This document shows, one piece after another, positions 1 through 6,496 of a DNA stretch of 8,132 nucleotides. The translations under genes and the position numbers were made by a program. The notes below the pieces were generated by a model, which had not been told where the DNA came from, made no database searches, and was given only the letters and a program-made list of their open reading frames with translations. The DNA is from Pedococcus sp. (GTDB taxonomy: Bacteria; Actinomycetota; Actinomycetes; Actinomycetales; Dermatophilaceae), in the NCBI GenBank assembly GCA_025936615.1, contig JAICSZ010000074.1, positions 1 through 8,132 of the forward strand. Direction: 5' to 3'. Position 1 is the first letter of the stretch. Every line of letters begins with the position of its first letter.

Positions 1-1
1 C

Positions 2-1582
2 GCCAACACCGACGAGTTCACCAAGCGCAACCTGTCCAAGGTCGGCTACGACTCCAACCCCCTCGAGGACGGCAGCCTGGAGTCGTGGCACGTGCACCCC
101 GTGGCGCTGACCAGCATCACCGTCGAGGCGCTCGCGGAGTTCGACGCCCTGTCCCGCAAGGACAAGGAGCGCGCCAAGAACATGTTCGCCCTGGGGCTGC
201 TGTCCTGGATGTACCACCGGCCCACGACCGGCACCGAGGCGTTCCTCGAGAAGAAGTTCGGCGCCAAGCCGGACATCCTCAATGCAAACCTCGCCGCCCT
301 CAAGGCCGGCCTGCACTACGGCGAGACGACCGAGGACTTCGCGGTCTCCTACGAGATCGCCCCCGCGGTCATGCCGGCGGGCACCTACCGCAACATCACC
401 GGCAACGCGGCACTCGCCCTGGGCCTCGTGAGCGCTGCCCACCGGGCCGGGCTGCCGCTGGTGCTCGGCTCCTACCCCATCACCCCCGCCTCCGACATCC
501 TGCACACCCTGTCGGGGATGAAGCGCTACGGCGTCACCACGATCCAGGCCGAGGACGAGATCGCCGGCGTCGGCGCGGCGCTCGGCGCCAGCTTCGGCGG
601 TGCCATCGGCGTCACGACCACCTCCGGCCCGGGAGTGGCGCTCAAGTCCGAGGCGATCGGCCTCGGCGTGGCGCTCGAGCTGCCGCTGGTGATCTGCGAC
701 GTGCAGCGCGGCGGACCGTCCACGGGGCTGCCGACCAAGACGGAGCAGTCCGACCTCCTGCAGGCCATGTTCGGCCGCAACGGCGAGTCGCCGGTCGCGA
801 TCGTCGCGCCACGCTCGCCGGCCGACTGCTTCGACGCCGCGCTCGAGGCGGTGCGGATCGCGACGACCTACCGCACCCCGGTGTTCCTGATGTCCGACGG
901 ATACCTCGCCAACGGCTCGGAGCCGTGGCTGGTCCCGTCGGTGGCCGACCTGCCCGAGCTCACGGTCGAGCTCGCGACCGAGCCCAACGGCACCGACGCC
1001 GACGGCAAGGCGGTCTTCCAGCCGTTCAAGCGCGACGAGCAGACGCTCGCCCGGCCGTGGGCGGTGCCCGGCACCCCGGGCCTGGAGCACCGCATCGGGG
1101 GGTTGGAGAAGGCCGACGTCACGGGCAACATCTCCTACGACCCCGACAACCACGACCTGATGACGCGGATGCGGGCCGCCAAGATCGAGCGCATCGCCGA
1201 GACCATCCCCGACCTGGAGGTGGACGACCCGTCCGGGCAGGCCCAGGTGCTCGTCCTCGGCTGGGGCTCGACCTACGGGCCGGTCGCAGCCGCGGTGCGC
1301 TCGGTGCGCAACACCGGCGCCAAGGTCGCGCGCGCCCACCTGCGCCACCTCAACCCCTTCCCGGCCAACACCGGCGAGGTGCTGCGCGCCTACGACCGGG
1401 TGCTCGTCCCGGAGATGAACCTCGGCCAGCTGGCGCTGTTGCTGCGTGCCCGGTTCCTCGTCGACGTCCATTCCTTCACCCAGGTCCGCGGGTTGCCGTT
1501 CACCACGGTGGAGCTCGCGGACGCCATCGTCTCGCTGGCCTCGCCCGCCGACGCGTCGGACAACCAGGAGGTCCGCGCATGA
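2..1582 (+). CDS. korA: 2-oxoglutarate:ferredoxin oxidoreductase, fused gamma/alpha subunit (KorA), 5'-truncated
   Basis: With KorB this subunit catalyses CoA-dependent oxidative decarboxylation of 2-oxoglutarate to succinyl-CoA, reducing ferredoxin, in the cytoplasm. The frame is open from the first bases, so the start lies upstream; 526 residues are visible and roughly the first 100-130 of a typical actinobacterial KorA are missing. The first ~125 visible residues are the end of the gamma domain and linker. The alpha domain follows, with YPITPAS (visible residues 158-164), GPSTG (238-242), TKTEQSD (245-251) and MSDGYLAN (297-304), all hallmarks of pyruvate/2-oxoacid ferredoxin oxidoreductase alpha chains. 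A C-terminal transketolase-C-like domain begins near residue 413 (VLGWGSTYG) and contains VPEMNLGQL. The stop overlaps the korB start by ATGA. The fused gamma-alpha form with a separate beta subunit is the actinobacterial KorAB layout. Other 2-oxoacids as substrate cannot be excluded from sequence. Confidence 0.95.
   Translation, partial: ANTDEFTKRNLSKVGYDSNPLEDGSLESWHVHPVALTSITVEALAEFDALSRKDKERAKNMFALGLLSWMYHRPTTGTEAFLEKKFGAKPDILNANLAALKAGLHYGETTEDFAVSYEIAPAVMPAGTYRNITGNAALALGLVSAAHRAGLPLVLGSYPITPASDILHTLSGMKRYGVTTIQAEDEIAGVGAALGASFGGAIGVTTTSGPGVALKSEAIGLGVALELPLVICDVQRGGPSTGLPTKTEQSDLLQAMFGRNGESPVAIVAPRSPADCFDAALEAVRIATTYRTPVFLMSDGYLANGSEPWLVPSVADLPELTVELATEPNGTDADGKAVFQPFKRDEQTLARPWAVPGTPGLEHRIGGLEKADVTGNISYDPDNHDLMTRMRAAKIERIAETIPDLEVDDPSGQAQVLVLGWGSTYGPVAAAVRSVRNTGAKVARAHLRHLNPFPANTGEVLRAYDRVLVPEMNLGQLALLLRARFLVDVHSFTQVRGLPFTTVELADAIVSLASPADASDNQEVRA
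1566..1572 (+). promoter_or_regulatory. Shine-Dalgarno of korB
   Basis: AGGAGGT lies inside the last codons of korA, six bases before the korB ATG. It is a near-perfect match to the anti-SD and fixes the start at 1579. With the ATGA overlap it should keep alpha and beta synthesis roughly equal. Confidence 0.85.
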
Positions 1583-2679
1583 CCACCACCAACCTCGGTA
1601 TGCCGGGTGGTGCACCCGAGGGAGGCACGGCTGGCGTGCCCCACCTCGCCCACGGTGAGCCCGCCCTCGGCAAGCGCGACTTCACCTCCGACCAGGAGGT
1701 GCGCTGGTGCCCTGGCTGCGGCGACTACATCATCCTCGCGGCGGTGCAGGGCTTCCTGCCCGAGCTCGGGCTCAAGCGGGAGAACATCGTCTTCGTCTCG
1801 GGGATCGGCTGCTCCTCGCGCTTCCCCTACTACCTCGACACCTACGGCATGCACTCGATCCACGGTCGGGCGCCGGCCATCGCGACCGGCCTGGCGACCA
1901 GCCGCCCCGACCTGTCGGTGTGGGTCGTCACCGGTGACGGCGACGCGCTGTCGATCGGCGGCAACCACCTGATCCACGCGCTGCGCCGCAACGTCAACCT
2001 CACGATCCTGTTGTTCAACAACAAGATCTACGGCCTGACCAAGGGTCAGTACTCGCCCACCTCCGAGGTCGGCAAGATCACCAAGTCCACACCGCTGGGC
2101 TCGGTGGACCAGCCGTTCAACCCGGTCTCGCTCGCCCTGGGTGCCGAGGCGACGTTCGTGGCCCGCGCCATGGACTCCGACCGCAAGAGCCTGACCACCG
2201 TGCTGCGCGCGGCGGCGGAGCACCGCGGGACGGCCCTGGTGGAGATCTACCAGAACTGCCCGATCTTCAACGACGGCGCGTTCGACCTGATCAAGGACCG
2301 CGACCAGCAGGAGGCCCGCATCGTCCAGCTCGTCGACGGCGAGCCGGTGCGGGTCGGCCCCGAAGGGGCCCGGCAGGTGCTGGTGCGTCGGCGCGGCGGC
2401 ACCACCGAGTTCGTCCCCGAGGCCGAGGCCGAGGCTCTCGACGTCGTCATCCACGACGCCGGCGCCGAGAGCCCCGCGCAGGCCTTCGCGCTCTCGCGCC
2501 TGGACAGCGCCCAGATGACCCACGTGCCGATGGGGATCTTCCGCAACGTGTCCCGGCCCACCTACGACGACCAGGTCCGCGCCCAGGTCTCCGCGGCCGT
2601 CGACACCGCCGGTGGCAACGCCACCCAGGACGACCTCGACGCGCTGATCCGCGGGCGCGACACCTGGACCGTCGGCTGA
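1579..2679 (+). CDS. korB: 2-oxoglutarate:ferredoxin oxidoreductase beta subunit (KorB)
   Basis: This is the thiamine-diphosphate and [4Fe-4S] subunit that pairs with KorA. It has 366 residues, with a variable N-terminal ~35 residues before the conserved core. Cluster cysteines are seen at C44 and C47 (WCPGCGD), C78 (GIGCSSR) and C227 (YQNCPIF); the spacing of the first three equals that known for archaeal 2-oxoacid:ferredoxin oxidoreductase beta chains. The TPP/Mg motif starts at GDGDA (119-123) and ends at NN (147-148), followed by KIYGLTKGQ. The C-terminal ~110 residues beyond the core (from about 255) are longer than in archaeal beta chains, but I believe this is usual for actinobacterial KorB. 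ATG at 1579 is supported by the strong SD and the 4-base overlap with korA. The next gene starts one base after the stop. Confidence 0.95.
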   Translation: MTTTNLGMPGGAPEGGTAGVPHLAHGEPALGKRDFTSDQEVRWCPGCGDYIILAAVQGFLPELGLKRENIVFVSGIGCSSRFPYYLDTYGMHSIHGRAPAIATGLATSRPDLSVWVVTGDGDALSIGGNHLIHALRRNVNLTILLFNNKIYGLTKGQYSPTSEVGKITKSTPLGSVDQPFNPVSLALGAEATFVARAMDSDRKSLTTVLRAAAEHRGTALVEIYQNCPIFNDGAFDLIKDRDQQEARIVQLVDGEPVRVGPEGARQVLVRRRGGTTEFVPEAEAEALDVVIHDAGAESPAQAFALSRLDSAQMTHVPMGIFRNVSRPTYDDQVRAQVSAAVDTAGGNATQDDLDALIRGRDTWTVG

Positions 2680-2680
2680 G

Positions 2681-3604
2681 GTGCCGCGCGACGACGAACG
2701 CACCGGCGCGGCATACGGGCTGTTGGCCTATGGCATCTGGGGACTTTTCCCTCTCTACTTCGCCGCGCTGAGGCCGGCGGGCGCGTGGGAGATCCTCAGC
2801 CACCGCGTCCTGTGGACCCTCCTGCTGTGCGGCGTCATCCTGCTCATCCGTCGCGACCTGGGGTGGCTACGTCTGCTGCGGACCGAACCGAGGCTCGCGC
2901 TCGGGGTGAGCGTCGCGGCGCTGTTCATCGGAGCGAACTGGGTGGTGTACGTTGCCGCGGTCCTGGCCGACCACACCACCGAGGCCGCGCTCGGCTACTT
3001 CCTCAACCCGATCGTGACCGTGGCGCTCGGGGTCTTCGTCCTCGGGGAGCGGCTGCGCCGGCTGCAGTGGGTTGCGGTCGGCATCGGCGCGGTGGCGGGC
3101 CTCTACCTCAGCGTCGCTGCGGGCTCGGTGCCGCTCATCGCCCTCGCGCTCGCGTTCTCGTTCGGGATGTACGGCCTGGTGAAGAAGAAGGTCGGGGTGT
3201 CCCTCCAGGCGATGCACTCCCTGGCCGCTGAGACCATGGTGCTCGGGCCCGTGGCTGCCGTGCTGCTCGTCGTCCTCACCTCGCGCGGCGACACCACCTT
3301 CACCGGCCACGGGGCCTGGCACACCAGCCTGCTCGTGCTGGCCGGTGTGGCCACGGCCGTCCCGCTCCTGCTGTTCGCGGCGGCCGCCCGACGGGTGCCC
3401 CTCGTCACCATCGGCCTCCTGCAGTTCATCACCCCGATCCTGCAGCTGCTGTGTGGCGTGCTGCTGCTGCACGAGCACATGTCGGCCCAGCGCTGGCTCG
3501 GCTTCGGCATCGTGTGGGTGGCGCTCGCCGTCCTCACCGTCGACTCACTGCGCGCCCGGCCTCGCCGCCGACGCACCCGGCTGCCTGCCCGGGCGATGTC
3601 CTGA
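2681..3604 (+). CDS. rarD: RarD-like EamA-family inner-membrane permease
   Basis: This is a 307-residue hydrophobic protein predicted to have about ten membrane helices, as expected for the drug/metabolite transporter superfamily. RarD-type signatures are visible: AYGIWGLFPLYF (16-27), SHRVLW (40-45), NWVVY (86-90), GYFLNP (105-110), FGMYGLVKK (161-169), E184 in the AAET segment and LQFITPILQ (247-255). The C-terminus is a short basic tail (RARPRRRRTR, 291-300), expected in the cytoplasm. Named for E. coli RarD (chloramphenicol-sensitivity protein); its physiological substrate is unknown and resistance should not be assumed. The GTG at 2681 is the only start near the family N-terminus; no good SD is visible, and the single-base gap after the korB TGA suggests reinitiation by ribosomes finishing korB. 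It converges on the YciI-like gene. Confidence 0.88.
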   Translation: MPRDDERTGAAYGLLAYGIWGLFPLYFAALRPAGAWEILSHRVLWTLLLCGVILLIRRDLGWLRLLRTEPRLALGVSVAALFIGANWVVYVAAVLADHTTEAALGYFLNPIVTVALGVFVLGERLRRLQWVAVGIGAVAGLYLSVAAGSVPLIALALAFSFGMYGLVKKKVGVSLQAMHSLAAETMVLGPVAAVLLVVLTSRGDTTFTGHGAWHTSLLVLAGVATAVPLLLFAAAARRVPLVTIGLLQFITPILQLLCGVLLLHEHMSAQRWLGFGIVWVALAVLTVDSLRARPRRRRTRLPARAMS

Positions 3605-3620
3605 CGCCGAACGGAGCGGC
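3605..3620. other. 16-bp convergent spacer between two stop codons
   Basis: The plus-strand rarD-like and minus-strand YciI-like stop codons are separated by only 16 bases. The only symmetry I find is a GCCG-7 nt-CGGC repeat at 3606-3620, and no T-run follows on either strand. It is too weak to call a bidirectional intrinsic terminator, so the transcripts may run into each other. Confidence 0.5.
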
Positions 3621-4004
3621 TCACTCCTCGGGCAGGCTGCGGCGTTCCCCGACCCGGCGGTCGGTGAGCGGGAAGGCGAGCGCCCCGGCCCGGACCCACC
3701 ACTGCATCACGTCGTAGGTGAGCCGCCCCGCCGCGACCGACGGGTCGGCGTCCGACAGCCGTGCGGCTTCGGCAGCGTCGCAGTGGAAGATCGACATCCC
3801 GCGGTAGGACGGCTCGCTCTGCTCCAGGAGCGGCCCGTTGACGACCAGGACACCCTGCCGACCGAGCTCGGCGCGGTAGGCGAGATGGCGACCCTGGAGG
3901 GCGTCGAGGTCCTCCTGCGACATCTCCGGGGGGTTCGACGGGCGGCGCAGCACCACGAGCGTGTAGACGTCGAAGGCGGCGGGGACGTTGGGGTCCTTGG
4001 CCAT
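3621..4004 (-). CDS. YciI-like (YCII-related domain) protein
   Basis: This 127-residue protein has a ferredoxin-like (dimeric alpha+beta barrel) fold by family. The N-terminal strand is YTLVVLRRP (14-22), then an acidic helix with the conserved histidine of the family (H40 in GRHLAYRAEL), the strand VLVVNGPLL (52-60), a SIFHCDAAEAARL segment (71-83), and the DPSVAAGRLTYDV motif (87-99), corresponding to the conserved Asp-Pro of YciI proteins. YciI relatives are dimers suspected of small-molecule enzyme or binding roles; one relative is a chlorohydrolase-type dehydrochlorinase, but most have no assigned reaction. It is last in the minus-strand unit, 14 bases after the lactone oxidase stop. ATG at 4004 has a good SD. 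Function in this setting is unknown. Confidence 0.85.
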   Translation of the reverse strand: MAKDPNVPAAFDVYTLVVLRRPSNPPEMSQEDLDALQGRHLAYRAELGRQGVLVVNGPLLEQSEPSYRGMSIFHCDAAEAARLSDADPSVAAGRLTYDVMQWWVRAGALAFPLTDRRVGERRSLPEE

Positions 4005-4013
4005 TTGGTGCCA

Positions 4014-4020
4014 CCCCCTC
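4014..4020 (-). promoter_or_regulatory. Shine-Dalgarno of the YciI-like gene, overlapping the upstream stop
   Basis: GAGGGGG on the minus strand sits nine bases before the ATG at 4004. It overlaps the TGA stop (4019-4021) of the lactone oxidase gene, an arrangement that favours translational coupling. Confidence 0.65.
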
Positions 4021-5323
4021 AGTCGCCGAGGACCCGGTGCAGGTAGTCGTTGGCGAACAGCCGTCCCGGGTCGAGGCGGTCCCGGACGGCGCGGAAGTCG
4101 TCGAAGCGCGGGTAGAGCGCGTGCAGGCGATCGGCGTCGAGGGTGTGCAGCTTGCCCCAGTGCGGACGGCCCTCGTGCTCGGCCACGATCGACTCGAACG
4201 CCGCGAAGGCTCCGTAGTCGTCCATCCGGTGGTACTGGTGGATCGCGATGTAGGCATTCTCCCGCTCGTGGGCGGTGGAGAGCCAGATGTCGTCGGCGCC
4301 GGTGAACCGCAGCTCCAGTGGGAAGGTCAGCGGCGCCCGGTGCCTGCCCAGCCAGTCGCGAACGGCGAGCACCACGTCAGCCACGGCAGCCCGCGGTACG
4401 GCGTACTCGCTCTCGCGGAAGCGCACGTCCCGCTGGGCGACGAAGACGCGCCACGAGTCGTCGGTGTACTCCCGGGCGCCGAGCAGCCGCGCGCTGATGG
4501 CGTTGAGTGGGGGCACGACTCGCGGCCAGCGGGCGGCGGCACGGTTGGTGAGTCCGTAGAGCCGGTTCGAGAGGAAGTCGTCGTCGAGCCAGGCGCGCCA
4601 GCCGGGCAGGGGTCGACCCGCGTCGTCCTTGCCGACCCGGTTGTTGTGCTTGACCAGCACCCGGTCCGTCAGCGGGAACCAGTGCATGTCCACGTGGTCG
4701 TTGGACTCCACGTCCTGCTCGACCCGTTCGAGCACCTCCAGGAGGTCGGCGCCGAACTCCCTTGCGTGCAACCGGAAGGCGGGCACGCACTCGAGCTCCA
4801 CCTCGACGACCACGCCGAGCGCGCCGAGGCCGACCCGCGCCGCCTGGAAGACCTCGGGCTCGCGCTCGGCGGAGCACTCGAGCAGCCGCCCGTCGCCGCA
4901 GGCGAGGGTGAGCCCGGACACCGCCGAGGCGATCCCCTGCCACCGCAGCCCGGTGCCGTGGGTCCCAGTCGCGATGGCACCCGCGATGCTCTGCCGGTCG
5001 ATGTCACCGAGGTTGGGCAACGCCAGCCCCAGCGCCTGGAGCGCGGGGTTGAGTACGTGCAGCGGCGTCCCGGCCAGCACTCGAACCCGACGTCGGTCCA
5101 GGTCGACGTGCGTGACCCCGGACAGCCGGCGCAGGTCGAGCAGCAGTCCGTCCGTGGCCGCGATGCCGGTGAACGAGTGGCCCGCTCCCACGGCCTTGAC
5201 CGCTGTGCCGCGGGCCCCGGCCCGTGCGATGGCGGCCACCACGTCGTCCGTGCGGCTCGGCGTGGCCACCTCGACGGGGTGGCTGTGCTGGTTGCCCGCC
5301 CAGTTGGTCCACTGCTGGCTCAT
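4019..5323 (-). CDS. FAD-linked sugar-1,4-lactone oxidase (D-arabinono/L-gulono-1,4-lactone oxidase family)
   Basis: This 434-residue VAO-family flavoenzyme is predicted to oxidise an aldono-1,4-lactone or polyol. The FAD domain occupies about 1-180: VGAGHSFTG (46-53) holds H49, aligned with the histidine that binds FAD covalently in L-gulonolactone oxidase; PNLGDIDRQSIAGAI (103-117) and GTHGTG (120-125) follow. The ALO domain runs to the end, with the catalytic-type E337/R339 pair (ELRF), IAIHQYHR (359-366), HWGK (388-391) and the terminal DPGRLFANDYL (418-428). Substrate cannot be told from sequence: arabinono-, gulono- and galactono-lactones and alditols are all used in the family. ATG at 5323 overlaps the stop of the PLP gene by ATGA and has a strong SD. 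An in-frame extension to 5569 runs inside the upstream gene and lacks family similarity. Confidence 0.92.
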   Translation of the reverse strand: MSQQWTNWAGNQHSHPVEVATPSRTDDVVAAIARAGARGTAVKAVGAGHSFTGIAATDGLLLDLRRLSGVTHVDLDRRRVRVLAGTPLHVLNPALQALGLALPNLGDIDRQSIAGAIATGTHGTGLRWQGIASAVSGLTLACGDGRLLECSAEREPEVFQAARVGLGALGVVVEVELECVPAFRLHAREFGADLLEVLERVEQDVESNDHVDMHWFPLTDRVLVKHNNRVGKDDAGRPLPGWRAWLDDDFLSNRLYGLTNRAAARWPRVVPPLNAISARLLGAREYTDDSWRVFVAQRDVRFRESEYAVPRAAVADVVLAVRDWLGRHRAPLTFPLELRFTGADDIWLSTAHERENAYIAIHQYHRMDDYGAFAAFESIVAEHEGRPHWGKLHTLDADRLHALYPRFDDFRAVRDRLDPGRLFANDYLHRVLGD

Positions 5324-6465
5324 CCGAAGTTCCTCCCCTCCCCGCGGTAGGTGGGGACCGTCTCGACCAGCTGCGCGCCCCTGACGAGGTGCAGCTCGTC
5401 GAACCGCTCGCACATCTCGCCCGCCTTCGCGTAGCGGAACCAGACGCGGTCGCCCAGGCGCAGGTCGCGGGTTCCCTTGCCGTGCACCGGAGTCTGCACC
5501 TCGCCGGCCCCCTCGGCGCGGACCAGGCGCACCCCTTCGCGCCCGAACGGTCGCGGCACCCGCGACCACCCGGGTGGCCCGGAGGCGATGTAGCCACCGC
5601 CGAACGCCGTGGCGAAGCCCCGTGCCGGGCGCCGCACCACGGGCAGCGCAAACGCGGCCGCCGGCTGCGGGGAGAAGTCGTCGTAGCCGTCGAACAGGGT
5701 CGGGCCGAAGAGCCCAGAGCCGGCAGCCAGCTCCGTGACCACCGGGTCACGGCCGGTCACGTGCAGCGAACCGGTGCCACCGCCGTTCACGAACTCGAGG
5801 TCGGCCACCTGCCGCACCGCCGACACCACCGCGGCACGGCGTTCGAGCAGCGACTGCGCGGAGCGACGCTTGACGAGCCGCACCGCTCTCGAGGAGTCGG
5901 GCAGCCCTGCGATCTGGGCGTCGTAGAACATCAGGCCCACGACCGACAAGCCGGCCGCGGAGGCGGCGCGCACCACGCGGAGGACCTCGGCCGGGCTGCG
6001 AACGGGCGAGCGTCGCACCCCGAGGTGGACCGGCCCCACGCGCAGCGAGGCGTCGACGTCGACGGCGACACGCATCCCGTGGGGGCGCGCCACCCCTGCG
6101 AGGAGCTCGACGTGGTCGAGGCTGTCGATCGTGAGGGTGACCTGCGCGGCAGCGCGCTCGTCGCCAGCCACCGCCGCCAGGGCGGCCCGGTCCACGCTGG
6201 GGTAGGCGACGAAGACGTCATCGACCCCCGAGGTGAGGAGCCAGCTCGCCTCCGCCGCGGCATACGCCATCGCGCCGTGGAAACCCGGCTGGGACAGCAC
6301 CCGCTCCAGCAGCGCCCGGCAGCGCACCGACTTTGACGCCACCCGGATGGGCAGCCCTGCCGCGCGCCGGGTGAGGTCGGCGGCATTGGCGTCGAAGGCG
6401 TCGAGGTCCACGACGGCCAGCGGCGCACGGATGCCGGCGGTCGCCTCGTCCCACAGCCGTGTCAC
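5320..6465 (-). CDS. Fold-type-III PLP enzyme, amino acid deaminase/aldolase-like (alanine racemase N-domain)
   Basis: This 381-residue protein resembles D-serine deaminase/D-threonine aldolase-like enzymes annotated in actinobacteria as amino acid deaminase/aldolase. The alanine-racemase-type barrel starts at APLAVVDLDAFDANAADL (14-31); K45 in RVASKSVRC is the likely PLP Schiff-base lysine. AVDVDASLRVG (134-144) and VGLMFYDAQIAG (176-187) are later strands, and FVNGGGTGS (225-233) is the phosphate-binding glycine loop. The C-terminal beta domain includes AFGGGYIAS (287-295), GDRVWFRYAKAGEMC (338-352) and FDELHLV (355-361). Substrate is unknown. I chose the GTG at 6465 because AGGG lies eight bases upstream and MTRLWD fits relatives; a GTG at 6486 would add seven residues but has no SD. 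The stop overlaps the lactone oxidase ATG, so the two proteins are translationally coupled and probably share a pathway. Confidence 0.87.
   Translation of the reverse strand: MTRLWDEATAGIRAPLAVVDLDAFDANAADLTRRAAGLPIRVASKSVRCRALLERVLSQPGFHGAMAYAAAEASWLLTSGVDDVFVAYPSVDRAALAAVAGDERAAAQVTLTIDSLDHVELLAGVARPHGMRVAVDVDASLRVGPVHLGVRRSPVRSPAEVLRVVRAASAAGLSVVGLMFYDAQIAGLPDSSRAVRLVKRRSAQSLLERRAAVVSAVRQVADLEFVNGGGTGSLHVTGRDPVVTELAAGSGLFGPTLFDGYDDFSPQPAAAFALPVVRRPARGFATAFGGGYIASGPPGWSRVPRPFGREGVRLVRAEGAGEVQTPVHGKGTRDLRLGDRVWFRYAKAGEMCERFDELHLVRGAQLVETVPTYRGEGRNFG
5331..5337 (-). promoter_or_regulatory. Shine-Dalgarno of the lactone oxidase gene
   Basis: GGGAGGA on the minus strand, within a longer G/A-rich run (5330-5343), lies seven bases before the ATG at 5323. 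It sits within the last codons of the PLP gene and decides the start in favour of 5323. Confidence 0.8.
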
Positions 6466-6473
6466 GTGGGAGA

Positions 6474-6477
6474 CCCT
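6474..6477 (-). promoter_or_regulatory. Weak Shine-Dalgarno supporting the GTG start at 6465
   Basis: AGGG on the minus strand, eight bases before GTG 6465. It is short, but the competing upstream GTG at 6486 has only C/G-alternating sequence before it. Confidence 0.45.
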
Positions 6478-6496
6478 AGCGACCACGGCCGCGGTC

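Noticed and set aside
85..1578. Open frame upstream of and in frame with korB, starting at 85
   Set aside because: The translation before 1579 is Arg/Gly/Pro-rich, low in hydrophobic order and lies inside korA, whose own frame has clear family motifs. The strong SD and ATGA place the korB start at 1579.
92..1582. GTG at 92 as the start of korA
   Set aside because: The same frame is open to the window edge and the residues before 92 continue a gamma-domain-like sequence; no SD precedes the GTG. The gene is truncated by the window, not short.
1390..2703. 437-residue minus-strand open frame opposite korB
   Set aside because: It is a shadow of third-position G/C bias: rich in Gly, Val, Arg, His and Asp without any family motif, lying fully against well-supported korA and korB.
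3605..3640. Possible intrinsic terminator at the convergent junction
   Set aside because: Only 4-bp stems (GCCG/CGGC or GGAG/CTCC) can be drawn and there is no T-run on either strand.
4037..5350. 437-residue plus-strand open frame opposite the lactone oxidase
   Set aside because: Low-complexity Val/Glu/Gly/Pro composition with no motif, exactly mirroring the real minus-strand gene.
5324..5569. In-frame N-terminal extension of the lactone oxidase to 5569
   Set aside because: The extra residues are Arg/Gly/Pro-rich and overlap the PLP gene; the strong SD and ATGA mark 5323.
6466..6486. Alternative GTG start at 6486 for the PLP gene
   Set aside because: Possible, but no SD precedes it and the seven added residues have no similarity I recognise; AGGG before 6465 tips the choice. 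Kept as second best.
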